Origin: Actinomycetota bacterium
GTDB lineage: Bacteria; Actinomycetota; Actinomycetes; S36-B12
Assembly (NCBI GenBank): GCA_027729865.1
Contig: JAQCBM010000010.1
Location: 1 to 19,500, forward strand
Direction: 5' to 3'
DNA length: 19,500 bases
In this document: positions 1-7,304 of the stretch, piece after piece
Layout: each line of letters starts with the position of its first letter
Numbering within the stretch: the stretch's first letter is position 1
Made by a program: the position numbers and the translations under genes
Notes under the pieces: model-generated
The model's database searches: none
What the model saw: the letters and a program-made list of their open reading frames with translations, nothing else
Told to the model about the DNA's origin: nothing

Positions 1-4
1 CTAG

Positions 5-30
5 CCCGAACCTGCAGACGCAGGTTCGGG
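5..30 (-). terminator. Perfect hairpin, probable original ssrA terminator
   Basis: An 11-base inverted repeat, CCCGAACCTGC and GCAGGTTCGGG, is separated by a 4-base AGAC loop. It lies 12 bases beyond the tmRNA 3' CCA when read on the minus strand, where a transcription terminator for ssrA would be expected. Any U-tract would fall outside or at the very edge of the window, so the terminator role is inferred from hairpin strength and position. It most likely belongs to the chromosome flank rather than to the island. Confidence 0.6.
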
Positions 31-42
31 AACCGACAACCT

Positions 43-67
43 TGGTGGAGCTGGGGGGAATCGAACC
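43..67 (-). other. ssrA (tmRNA) 3'-end fragment: attachment site of an integrated island
   Basis: On the minus strand these 25 bases read as a T-loop (GGTTCGATT), a C-rich T-stem half and the acceptor end CAGCTCCACCA. CAGCTCC plus discriminator A plus CCA is the conserved 3' acceptor of tmRNA; alanine tRNAs share only GCTCCACCA. The partner 5' T-stem strand is missing: the base after the match (position 68 onward) does not continue with the expected G-rich stem, so tmRNA similarity ends sharply at 67. A bare 3' fragment with CCA is the classic att remnant left when a tyrosine-integrase element inserts into ssrA. The intact gene should be regenerated at the other end of the element, to the right on the minus strand. 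No second copy was noticed in this window. Confidence 0.8.
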
Positions 68-191
68 AGTTCTGATTCTATCTTGGCGGCGCGTTGAAGT
101 TCGTGTTGTCCGTTCAGTCGTTGTGAATCAACGAACGTCGTGGCGTCCTGTGTTGCCTGGTCCTTGCTGAATTGGCTCGTGTGAGAGGTCT

Positions 192-211
192 TGTGACCAC
201 TGTGTGACCAC
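192..211 (+). repeat. Tandem TGTGACCAC direct repeat just before the HNH gene
   Basis: TGTGACCAC occurs at 192-200 and again at 203-211, an 11-base period close to one helical turn, ending directly at the ATG of the HNH gene. The spacing and place fit a protein-binding site (operator) overlapping the translation start, but no regulator is identified. No Shine-Dalgarno sequence or TANNNT -10 element was seen here, so the start and promoter of this gene are less clear than for its neighbours. Confidence 0.35.
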
Positions 212-1357
212 ATGCGCGAACGTAACGGTCACCACGCACAAGTCATTGAACAGGTCGACCTTGATTGGCTCTACTCTCATTCCGTGGACAGCAGAGTCGC
301 CTCGGTAACCGAGCATTACGTCCGCTTTGAAATGCGGGCCGCGCTGCGTCGCCTGCACCAGGTGATCGCGCTCCGGCTTATCGCTGAGAACGGTGGCCGG
401 GTCTCAGTGAGTTCAATTCGAAACGCGATCCAGGCCCGCCACCCAGGCAACCAGTGGGACCGGCGGTATCCGATTGGTGTCCTTCGGGACCGTGGAATCA
501 TCAAGGAGGACGGTGAGTACGTCGAGTTCGTCGAGGCCCTGTCCTACGAGCAGCGAGCATCAGTGCTTGCTGCGCTCGATGAGCGGGGAGTGCGAGTTAC
601 CGGTCTTCGAGTGGAGGACAACTCGTGGCGTCCGGATGCCGCCGAATGGACGCGCCTTCGGGAACTTGTGCTGAAACGCGATGGTGAGCAATGCAACGTC
701 CTCAACTGTCATGAGACCTCAGACCTGCAACTTGACCATCGTTGGCGTGGCTCGCTTCTTGCGGCACAGGGCTGGTCGCCGCAGGCGATCAATGATCCAA
801 TCAACCTTCAGTTGCTCTGCAAGGCACACCACGAGGACAAGACGGCAAGCGAAACAGCACTTCTGAATCTCGCCGCGAGCGGGGATGACCTCGAACGATC
901 TGAGGCAGTTCTCGCAAGTTGGGCTAACACAAACCCGCGCGAACAAAGGCGAGTTGAACATGCCGCCCGGCTAGAGGCGTACGAAGAAGTGATCAACAAG
1001 GGTGGGCCGCTTCTCATAGGCGACCTCATCAAGTACCGAGACTGGATTCCACCTGCGGGTTATCAAGGTGATCCTCCACCGCGCACGGTGCGCCTCGGCT
1101 GGACCTCGCCAGAACCGTTCGGGTACGCCTCCGACCAAGGAATTCTCGCCTACGTCACCGGCATCGCTGACGACGGGTCAATCACTGTGCAATGGCGCCT
1201 GCTGCACGACAGCGACAACGTCCTGCACGGCGCAATGGGGCCGCAGGGCCAGGACCGATGGGACATCGATTACGAAGCCCGAATTCGTGACCGCTGGGAC
1301 CGTTGGCCGTGGAACCCGCACTATCGGGGGCCGTACCGGCCCGGACACTCCGGTTGA
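212..1357 (+). CDS. HNH endonuclease with N-terminal winged-helix-like region
   Basis: This 381-residue protein has a recognisable HNH (beta-beta-alpha metal) nuclease centre. C161 and C166 are followed by D175-H176, then N198, C203, H206/H207 and K210, giving the order Cys-pair, DH, N, C-x2-HH expected for a zinc-stabilised HNH fold. Residues about 40-110 are helical and resemble a winged-helix DNA-binding or specificity region. Residues 285-375 are aromatic-rich and match no family I can name. The arrangement suggests a restriction-type DNA endonuclease, but its target is unknown and no cognate methyltransferase is adjacent. The ATG at 212 has no visible ribosome binding site. It lies alone on the plus strand beside the ssrA att site and converges with the restriction gene ending at 1404, with 46 bases and no clear hairpin between them. 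Confidence 0.8.
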   Translation: MRERNGHHAQVIEQVDLDWLYSHSVDSRVASVTEHYVRFEMRAALRRLHQVIALRLIAENGGRVSVSSIRNAIQARHPGNQWDRRYPIGVLRDRGIIKEDGEYVEFVEALSYEQRASVLAALDERGVRVTGLRVEDNSWRPDAAEWTRLRELVLKRDGEQCNVLNCHETSDLQLDHRWRGSLLAAQGWSPQAINDPINLQLLCKAHHEDKTASETALLNLAASGDDLERSEAVLASWANTNPREQRRVEHAARLEAYEEVINKGGPLLIGDLIKYRDWIPPAGYQGDPPPRTVRLGWTSPEPFGYASDQGILAYVTGIADDGSITVQWRLLHDSDNVLHGAMGPQGQDRWDIDYEARIRDRWDRWPWNPHYRGPYRPGHSG

Positions 1358-1403
1358 CGTTCGCACGGCGACCTGATTTCGTGCTCTCGGTCGGGTTGCC
1401 CAC

Positions 1404-2552
1404 CTACCTCACAGGGTGAGCCTCGCTAAGCCAGTCCCTCACCATGGCAGGGGTGGTGATGCCCGACTCCTTTAGCGCCTTCACGATGTCGATTGCGCAA
1501 ACGAACGCGACAGGGTGTCCGTCTTGTCGGACCTCCGTGTACGCCGGCTTGCCGATCCAGCTGGTCGTGACGAAGACTCCGAATTGGCGGTGCTTAAGTC
1601 GACTGATCAGTCGTTTCGTGTCCTTCACCCCGACTTGGCGGTCGGGCCTCCAACACTTGGCTTCAAGAATGAAGTCAAGTGAGAGCCGATCTGAGGCCGG
1701 ACCGATGCTGTACGTGCCGATTGCGTCGCGACCACCATCGCGGGATGGAGGAGTTGGCTCAACGTCAGAGGTCGCAGGAGCGAGCATCCGCCAGATTTCT
1801 ATGGCGCACTGTTCAAATGCGTGTGGCTTCGCTTCAAACCACTGGTGAATGACCTCCACCATTTCTAGATCTGCGCCGGTGGGGAGTTGCTCGTCCTTGG
1901 TGCGATGATCGCTGATGGTGCGAGGTGCTCGGCGTGTCCGGTATCGGCCGGTCTTGGCGAAGTGCGTGAATGCGGCGGGGCCCACTGAACGCTGCCCAGC
2001 CTGAAGGCCATCAATCCAGGCCCGCTCGACGACTCCGACGTCGAGCAGTGTGAACGAGGCGCGATAGTTCTGAAACGGCTGGCCTCGCTTAGTTCGCCAA
2101 ATTGCTGACAACGACTCAGACGACGGTGTTCCGTTGACTCCAGGTACAGCGAGACCCTCGAACCTCACGTCTCGACCCTCCAGGCGGCTGAACACAAAGA
2201 ACGGAGGAATGTCAGCAAAGCGCCGCTCAACGAGCGCCATGTAGACATCTCGCAGTAACCGGTTGCCGCGTTTGGAGTGAAGTTCACTGCCTGGACTCTT
2301 GTTGTCGCCAAAGTACGTGAGCGTCCCGAATTCGTTGTCGATCTGATCGGGCCAGTCAGGTTCATCCCCGGTTGTGTAGAGAACGACATAATTACGTCCC
2401 TCCGGGTACCGAATACCTCCCTGGTTCCAGACGCCCATCAATTGGTGCAGTGGCTCACTGTCAATCGGGCCCGGCGGAACGTTCGCGCAGTAACGGGCAC
2501 CAACAATGAGGTCGGCCCGACGCAACTCAGAGAACTTGAACGAACTCATCAC
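1404..2552 (-). CDS. AspBHI/MspJI-like modification-dependent (type IV) restriction endonuclease
   Basis: A 382-residue protein with two parts. Residues about 1-200 resemble the N-terminal recognition domain of AspBHI, an SRA-like fold that flips 5-methylcytosine; the stretch YFGDNKSPG...ELHSKRGNRLLRDV (residues 80-102) is characteristic. Residues 235-382 form an Mrr-like PD-(D/E)XK catalytic domain with DGGRDAIG (from D272) and LEAKCW (E297, K299). In many family members the second motif is Q-x-K; here it is E-A-K. Family knowledge predicts cleavage of DNA carrying modified cytosines in a short context. It is the last gene of a minus-strand string, 9 bases after the GIY-YIG gene. The start is GTG at 2552 or the adjacent ATG at 2549; a weak GAG lies 8-11 bases upstream. 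It must be compatible with the cytosine methyltransferase encoded at 10350-11630. Confidence 0.85.
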   Translation of the reverse strand: MMSSFKFSELRRADLIVGARYCANVPPGPIDSEPLHQLMGVWNQGGIRYPEGRNYVVLYTTGDEPDWPDQIDNEFGTLTYFGDNKSPGSELHSKRGNRLLRDVYMALVERRFADIPPFFVFSRLEGRDVRFEGLAVPGVNGTPSSESLSAIWRTKRGQPFQNYRASFTLLDVGVVERAWIDGLQAGQRSVGPAAFTHFAKTGRYRTRRAPRTISDHRTKDEQLPTGADLEMVEVIHQWFEAKPHAFEQCAIEIWRMLAPATSDVEPTPPSRDGGRDAIGTYSIGPASDRLSLDFILEAKCWRPDRQVGVKDTKRLISRLKHRQFGVFVTTSWIGKPAYTEVRQDGHPVAFVCAIDIVKALKESGITTPAMVRDWLSEAHPVR

Positions 2553-2561
2553 GTCAGCATC

Positions 2562-3707
2562 TCACGCGGCAGATTGCCCGCGACGATGCCCGATGACTTC
2601 CCAGATCGGGTTCACAACTTCTTGAGACGAGGGCTGACCGGTAAACGTGCCTGTTAGTCGGACCTGCACGCCGAGGCCGAGCAGAGACGGCCGAGTCGTA
2701 CCGCGCACCGTGATTGTGCCTGACCCGGTGTCGATGACAATGCCGTTTGTTCGATGAATCGAGACGATGGTGCCGCACACGGTCTTGCCGACCTTGTGCG
2801 ACGCCGTAGGCGAAGCTGCTGTCGCGGTTTTCCGTGCGAACGGCTGCGAGATGTCTGGCTCTGCGATAAGGAAGTGGCCGTCGTGAACTTCCAATACTCC
2901 GCGTGCTCGCAGTTTCGATTTAATCGCGGGACGCTTGGGTCGAATTTTGGCCTCAGGGACTTCGAGCGTGATGTGCCCGCGAGGGGTTGCGAGTTCGATT
3001 TTCCACCACCAGACGAATTGTCGGGAGGTGTCGTCACGGTGCCGCCTCTCCGGTGTCAGTCGCATGACGGTTCCTAGGACATCGATGGTCGAACCGGAGT
3101 CGCTTTCCTCTAGATGCGTGTCGTCGCGCTTGGTGTTGTTGATCAAGTCGACTTGCTTGCCGATGAACACACGGGTGTCATCGACTTGGTGTCGCGACAG
3201 GAATGCGGTCTCGGACACCCCACCTTGGGGCATGTCAGAAGCGGTCAGCCGAGTCCTAGTGCCAGCCCACGTCTTCCACTTCCTGAGCACGAGCCGCTCA
3301 ACTTTGTGAGCGTCGACGAGTGTTGACGTGTCCCAGTACTCGACCAGAAGCCAACCGTGACGACGGTGATCATTGACACGCTGCATCCCGAGACGTTTCG
3401 AAGTAATCCCGACCTTGGAGTGCTCACCCCGCTTCACCAGGTACACGACCCCGGGAAGATGACGGTCTTCGCGCTGCGAGATGCTGCCGCCGGTCTTAAG
3501 CTTCACGGGCGTGTGCTGCAGACCCGAGTACGGCTCGATGAAGGTTGCGCCGGATACGCGACGTGCGGGTTGTTTCCGAGACGAGCGGCGTCGATGACGT
3601 GACCGGGTCGGAGGGCTCTTCTTGGGCGACTGAAACGCTTCGAGAATGCAACTGACGAGCCACATCAGAATCAGCGGGCTGAACAGCAGCAGCACTTCCA
3701 AGCTCAC
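2562..3707 (-). CDS. Membrane-anchored GIY-YIG-like protein with predicted OB-fold repeats
   Basis: A 381-residue protein. Residues 4-24 form a hydrophobic segment followed by a very basic linker (residues 28-50), so the bulk is predicted cytoplasmic. Residues 86-170 resemble a divergent GIY-YIG/T5orf172-type domain: VVYLV, KVGIT, R110, then HKVERLVLRKW with a conserved Glu, ending in MPQGG (159-163) and SET. Two beta-rich blocks follow, about 206-295 and 310-372 (GTIVSI...GIVIDTG...VQVRLTGTF), which look like OB folds; this is inference. The GTG start at 3707 overlaps the upstream stop as GTGA and has a good AGGTGG ribosome site, so translation is coupled to the upstream paralogue. Nuclease activity is possible but not certain, because GIY-YIG folds of this type are divergent. 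Confidence 0.65.
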   Translation of the reverse strand: MSLEVLLLFSPLILMWLVSCILEAFQSPKKSPPTRSRHRRRSSRKQPARRVSGATFIEPYSGLQHTPVKLKTGGSISQREDRHLPGVVYLVKRGEHSKVGITSKRLGMQRVNDHRRHGWLLVEYWDTSTLVDAHKVERLVLRKWKTWAGTRTRLTASDMPQGGVSETAFLSRHQVDDTRVFIGKQVDLINNTKRDDTHLEESDSGSTIDVLGTVMRLTPERRHRDDTSRQFVWWWKIELATPRGHITLEVPEAKIRPKRPAIKSKLRARGVLEVHDGHFLIAEPDISQPFARKTATAASPTASHKVGKTVCGTIVSIHRTNGIVIDTGSGTITVRGTTRPSLLGLGVQVRLTGTFTGQPSSQEVVNPIWEVIGHRRGQSAA

Positions 3708-4183
3708 GCCACCTCGTCAATCGAACCACGACGAACCCCTTCACGCTCAGACCAGAACGTGGAGACCACCTCAAAAATCTCTCGCTCCGCAGCCTTCGTC
3801 CAACGCATCGTTTCCGTATGGCCGCCCTGCGGCATCCGGCTCCGACTGACAGCCGGTGGCCGCCCGTAGAGATTTCGCCACCGGTCGAGTACCAGTTCCT
3901 CAACGATCAACGCATCCGTGAGGTGACGGAAACCCCACGAAGCCAACAGCGTCCAGCCGTGCCGCTCGTGATCCTCGACGCGCTCCGACCCCTCTGATGC
4001 AACACCAATCTTCAGTGCCCACAACTCTTGGCTTCCAGCCAGATACACGATCCCGGAACGCCCCTCAGATGAACGATTCGACGGGATCCAGGCCCGCCAT
4101 TGAGGCACGGTCACCAGCCCGACCCGAGCAAGGATCGACTTGGGGTGCTCGACCAGTAGCCCCGACTGGAGTTCCAACCCCAC
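3704..4183 (-). CDS. Short GIY-YIG-like protein, paralogue of the downstream gene
   Basis: This 159-residue protein is almost entirely the same domain as residues 86-170 of the next gene. Residues 44-128 contain GIVYLA, LKIGVAS, ERVEDHERHGW, IVEELVLDRWR and RMPQGGHTET, which align one to one with the downstream protein. Arg, His and Glu positions expected of a GIY-YIG active site are present, but the first tyrosine motif is altered. The start is uncertain. GTG at 4183 has an AGGT ribosome site but overlaps the secreted-protein gene by 73 bases. GTG at 4114 overlaps that gene's stop as GTGA, the same coupling seen at the other end, and would give 136 residues. Tandem duplication within one operon is the simplest origin. 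The cellular role is unknown. Confidence 0.65.
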   Translation of the reverse strand: MGLELQSGLLVEHPKSILARVGLVTVPQWRAWIPSNRSSEGRSGIVYLAGSQELWALKIGVASEGSERVEDHERHGWTLLASWGFRHLTDALIVEELVLDRWRNLYGRPPAVSRSRMPQGGHTETMRWTKAAEREIFEVVSTFWSEREGVRRGSIDEVA

Positions 4184-4515
4184 GATGACCTGGAGTAAGT
4201 CCTGCTACCCAGTCCGCTTGATGAGTAGGAGCGGGACCCGTACGACGACGATGACGAATAGGTCATCGATCCCCACGACGATGAACCCGACACTGATCGG
4301 CTTCCGTACGACGAGTAACCGGTGTAGGGGTTATATGAGTTGTACGAGTACGAACCCCCGGTCGTATAGGTGCGGCACGTAACGCGGCCGGTGTCGAAAT
4401 ATGAGCAACCGGCTGGCACGGGCGCCGCATGCACAGCCGTCGTCGGGACGACGAGGCTCGCAACGGTGGCTGCGGTCGCAAGTGTGATGTACCTGATTAG
4501 GGAAGTTGGCTTCAT
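4111..4515 (-). CDS. Secreted Ser/Tyr/Gly-rich low-complexity protein
   Basis: From the ATG at 4515 this encodes 134 residues. That start has a GAGG ribosome site 5 bases upstream, unlike an in-frame upstream start at 4557. The N-terminus MKPTSLIRY, a hydrophobic stretch and VHA-AP form a convincing Sec signal peptide with cleavage near residue 30. The mature part has two cysteines (GCSYFDTGRVTC) that could form a disulfide, then about 80 residues of Ser, Tyr and Gly with recurring SYGSRS, YSS and SSWG units. Such composition suggests an extended, adhesive or disordered extracellular protein. I recognise no family. It sits between the kinase (66 bases upstream) and the GIY-YIG gene, so a role as ligand or substrate of the kinase ectodomain is conceivable but purely inferred. 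Confidence 0.65.
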   Translation of the reverse strand: MKPTSLIRYITLATAATVASLVVPTTAVHAAPVPAGCSYFDTGRVTCRTYTTGGSYSYNSYNPYTGYSSYGSRSVSGSSSWGSMTYSSSSSYGSRSYSSSGLGSRTYSRSSWGWNSSRGYWSSTPSRSLLGSGW

Positions 4516-4580
4516 GTCCTCACTATCGAGGTGCCGCAGAGCCTTGCCAATGAGCAAGCGTGCTCATCAACCTCCCACGC

Positions 4581-7265
4581 CTAGTCCGCCAACGGATTGC
4601 CAGAGAAGTCAAATTTCCCGATCCCGTACTCTGGGCGTCCCAAGATGTCCCGAATTTCTTCGATCGACGAATCAGCAAGCTGGAGTTCGAGCGTCGACAG
4701 AAGAAAGCCGACATATCGGATATCACCAGTCTGGCCAAGGCTGAGGTCGACTCGAAGCAACTCGGGTGAGACAGTTGTCGGATCACTTTCGCCAAGCCGT
4801 TCTGGGTCGAAGACCACAATTTCGAGGTGTGGATGTTCGTTAGTCATCCGATCACGGGATGACGGGAACGCCGGGAGCGCCGTGTCAAAGCAGTTTGCAG
4901 TAAGCGTCATGCGAACCTGCGCGACGCCTAAGGGCTTGGTGCCGCGGCGGACCGTTCGGCAGGTCCATCGACCCTTCTCCAGGACGGCCCTGGTTTGTTG
5001 GTTAGTTCCAGGGAGAACTATTTCACTCGAACGTATCGTCACTTGTCGCGCTACATCCTCCTGAAAGACCTCGTGATTCAAACCAAACGGATTCGCCCGC
5101 ACTGAGTAGTTGACCCCGCCGAGCCCGGTTGTTCGCAAGATGAGGTCTGTAGGCACCGGAACGTAAATCGACCCGAGCTGAGCGAGGTTGAAAGTGTTTT
5201 CCAGCTCGTCCTCACCGAGCGCCTCCATCATTGAAGTGGACAGCAAGATGTCATCAAGCCAGATTTCGTCATCAGGAGGGTTGACTGACTCCCCAGAGTC
5301 GGTCCAGATTTCAAGCGGCGTCTTTTGGACTTCGTCAAAAGTCGAGAACAGTTTATCTGCATACAACCCTGATTCCAGACTGTCGGTCGCAGTGAATCCA
5401 CCAGGAAGTGGAACGAGATCTATCCGCGGCGGTTCGTCTGTCTCCCAGAAGGCCTCCAGGACAACTATCAGTTGCTCGTCGAAGTAGTTAGTGATGATTG
5501 GGGAGGAGTCAAAGTCTTGTACAAAGAACGTTCCGAGTGTCAGAGCGGGCAAAAATGCGCGGTCCGGGAGTAGCCCCCAAGCTTCAAGCCTCCCGACGAA
5601 CTCCAGCGGCACGAACGATTGGCCAGGGTCCAGGAGAATCGCTAGGCGTCCATCGAGGCCGTTAGGCGTCAGGTTGCCGCCAGTCCGCAGGGAGTCAGCC
5701 TCGTACCCAACGTGCGCATAGGCATCTGAGATTCGATCTGGTCGACCGTCTCCGTAAGGGGATGCCTCCTCGAACAAGCGAATGACACTGCTTTTCCCGC
5801 TTCCAGGAGCGTCAAGCGCAGACAAAAATAATGTCAACAGCTCTTGGCGGCTGCTTTGCCCAGCGAAACCGGACAGTCGGAATAGCGTCTTTGTTTCAGG
5901 TTGGAGGGCCAACATCAGCACACGTCTCTCAGTTCCGCAGGACCAGATCGCGGAGATTAAGAACGCCGATTTTTCCGGCAGATAGTTAATGAGATCAGGG
6001 ACCACCGGAGGGCAGAACTCGGTATCAAAGTCCAGTGCGGCCAGGTCAGTCTCGTACTGCAGCGCAAGGCTGAAGTCTCCATCGGCGGGGAACTCAGTTG
6101 AGTTTTGTATCTCCGGAGTAGTCACAAGAAGGACTGGCGAAGCTACGTGTGCGTGAAGCGTGACGCTCGTTTCCGGGTCGGTCGAGGCAGAGAAATGAAT
6201 GCCGTCGAGAAGCGCGGTGTCGATGAAGGGGTCGACCTGCTCTGAGTGCGTTGATTGGTCGAGGAAAAAGCGTGCTCCCTGGAACCCCGTGGGCAGAATT
6301 ACATCGTGGAGGTAGGGGCTCCCGAGGTGAAAGCGCTCGTGAGAATTGTTGGAAGCAGTTAAAACGAGGGCTCTTTCGTTCTCATACAGTGACGGAACGG
6401 GAGTGTCTCGGATTGCCACTGTGTAAATGACGGCCGCGGTTAGCGCCGCAATTCCGAGCGATACTGCCGCTACCGCCGAAGACGAAAATTGTCGTGAAAG
6501 TTTCGCTACTGGTTTGTTTTTGAATCGCTTGTCCCGTGCGCCGAAGTTTGCGAGTGCATCGGCGATTGCTGCTGCAGTTGGACGATCTGACGGATCGGGA
6601 GAAAGCGACTGACGTATTTCGGTTGGGAAAGTTTCGGCCACGTCCCCTGTCATGAACTCTGCGATCTTCGCTAGGGCGTAGACGTCGGCCTTCTGACCCA
6701 CCGACTTGCCCTCGACCGCCTCGGGTGGCGTAAATCCCGGCGTGGCCGCAAGAAGGATGCTTCCAGACGAGTCGTAGTCGAGGTCCATTCGTGCAGAGCC
6801 GAAATCAATGACGACTGGCCCGTCTTGACCAAAGACGATGTTCGACGGTGTTAGGTCCCGGTGGGCGATTCCCGCGGCGTGAAGGTCTCGTAAAACCTCA
6901 GCCAGGCGACGTGTTACGCCGAGCGCCTCCTCGCGTGAAAGGTGTCCGTCAGCTTCGATGGACTCCCGAATTGTCAAGCCGTTAACAAACTCGGACGCGA
7001 TCCAGGGGTCCTTCGCTGCTAGATCATCGGCAACAAGTTTCGCGACGCCGCGTGAGTCAACTGCGGAGAGCGCTTCGCGCTCTGCTGCGATCCGACGTCG
7101 CTGTGCATCAGGATCACTCGTCCTGTTTCGGAAAACCTTTACGGCAAGCTTTCGGCCAGACGCATCGATGCCCGCGTAAACGTCGCTAAACCCACCTGAA
7201 CCGAGAAAGCCCGTAAGGCGAATTTCTCCAAAGCGTGAACCTCTGGGTAGGAGTGCAGTTGTCAT
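4581..7265 (-). CDS. Transmembrane Ser/Thr protein kinase with large unknown ectodomain
   Basis: An 894-residue Hanks-type kinase. The cytoplasmic domain (about 10-240) shows the glycine loop GSGGFSDVY (22-30), VK with Lys43, HRDLTPSN (135-142), DFG (154-156), PPEA (180-183), DVYAL (194-198) and DRPTA (227-231). The catalytic-loop lysine of HRDLKPxN is replaced by Thr139. A membrane segment spans about 263-285, followed by some 600 extracytoplasmic residues without PASTA or other repeats I can name, acidic and rich in beta-type segments with a few cysteines. The ATG at 7265 has a GGAG site 5 bases upstream. It heads a minus-strand gene string with the secreted protein, GIY-YIG genes and a type IV restriction enzyme. 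A divergent FHA-like gene is the likely phosphothreonine reader. It may sense an envelope signal and phosphorylate cytoplasmic targets. Confidence 0.88.
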   Translation of the reverse strand: MTTALLPRGSRFGEIRLTGFLGSGGFSDVYAGIDASGRKLAVKVFRNRTSDPDAQRRRIAAEREALSAVDSRGVAKLVADDLAAKDPWIASEFVNGLTIRESIEADGHLSREEALGVTRRLAEVLRDLHAAGIAHRDLTPSNIVFGQDGPVVIDFGSARMDLDYDSSGSILLAATPGFTPPEAVEGKSVGQKADVYALAKIAEFMTGDVAETFPTEIRQSLSPDPSDRPTAAAIADALANFGARDKRFKNKPVAKLSRQFSSSAVAAVSLGIAALTAAVIYTVAIRDTPVPSLYENERALVLTASNNSHERFHLGSPYLHDVILPTGFQGARFFLDQSTHSEQVDPFIDTALLDGIHFSASTDPETSVTLHAHVASPVLLVTTPEIQNSTEFPADGDFSLALQYETDLAALDFDTEFCPPVVPDLINYLPEKSAFLISAIWSCGTERRVLMLALQPETKTLFRLSGFAGQSSRQELLTLFLSALDAPGSGKSSVIRLFEEASPYGDGRPDRISDAYAHVGYEADSLRTGGNLTPNGLDGRLAILLDPGQSFVPLEFVGRLEAWGLLPDRAFLPALTLGTFFVQDFDSSPIITNYFDEQLIVVLEAFWETDEPPRIDLVPLPGGFTATDSLESGLYADKLFSTFDEVQKTPLEIWTDSGESVNPPDDEIWLDDILLSTSMMEALGEDELENTFNLAQLGSIYVPVPTDLILRTTGLGGVNYSVRANPFGLNHEVFQEDVARQVTIRSSEIVLPGTNQQTRAVLEKGRWTCRTVRRGTKPLGVAQVRMTLTANCFDTALPAFPSSRDRMTNEHPHLEIVVFDPERLGESDPTTVSPELLRVDLSLGQTGDIRYVGFLLSTLELQLADSSIEEIRDILGRPEYGIGKFDFSGNPLAD

Positions 7266-7288
7266 AAAAGCTCCGATATCGCCCTCTC

Positions 7289-7294
7289 AGAATA
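7289..7294 (-). promoter_or_regulatory. Predicted -10 element of the kinase operon
   Basis: On the minus strand TATTCT fits the TANNNT consensus. It would start transcription near 7281 and give a short leader of about 16 bases carrying the GGAG ribosome site at 7271-7274. It overlaps the plus-strand -10 element of the FHA-like gene by two bases, so the two promoters are back to back and probably compete for polymerase. No convincing -35 was assigned. Confidence 0.4.
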
Positions 7295-7298
7295 CGAT
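7293..7298 (+). promoter_or_regulatory. Predicted -10 element of the FHA-like gene (leaderless)
   Basis: TACGAT matches TANNNT and lies 6 bases before the GTG at 7305, the distance expected if transcription begins at the start codon itself. No Shine-Dalgarno sequence precedes the GTG, which agrees with a leaderless mRNA, common in actinobacteria. The element shares bases 7293-7294 with the divergent kinase -10. Confidence 0.45.
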
Positions 7299-7304
7299 TC
7301 CCGT

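Noticed and set aside
5790..5830. Walker A-like GSGKSS in the kinase ectodomain
   Set aside because: The first glycine of GxxxxGK[ST] is missing, no Walker B follows, and the segment is predicted outside the membrane, where ATP binding is unlikely.
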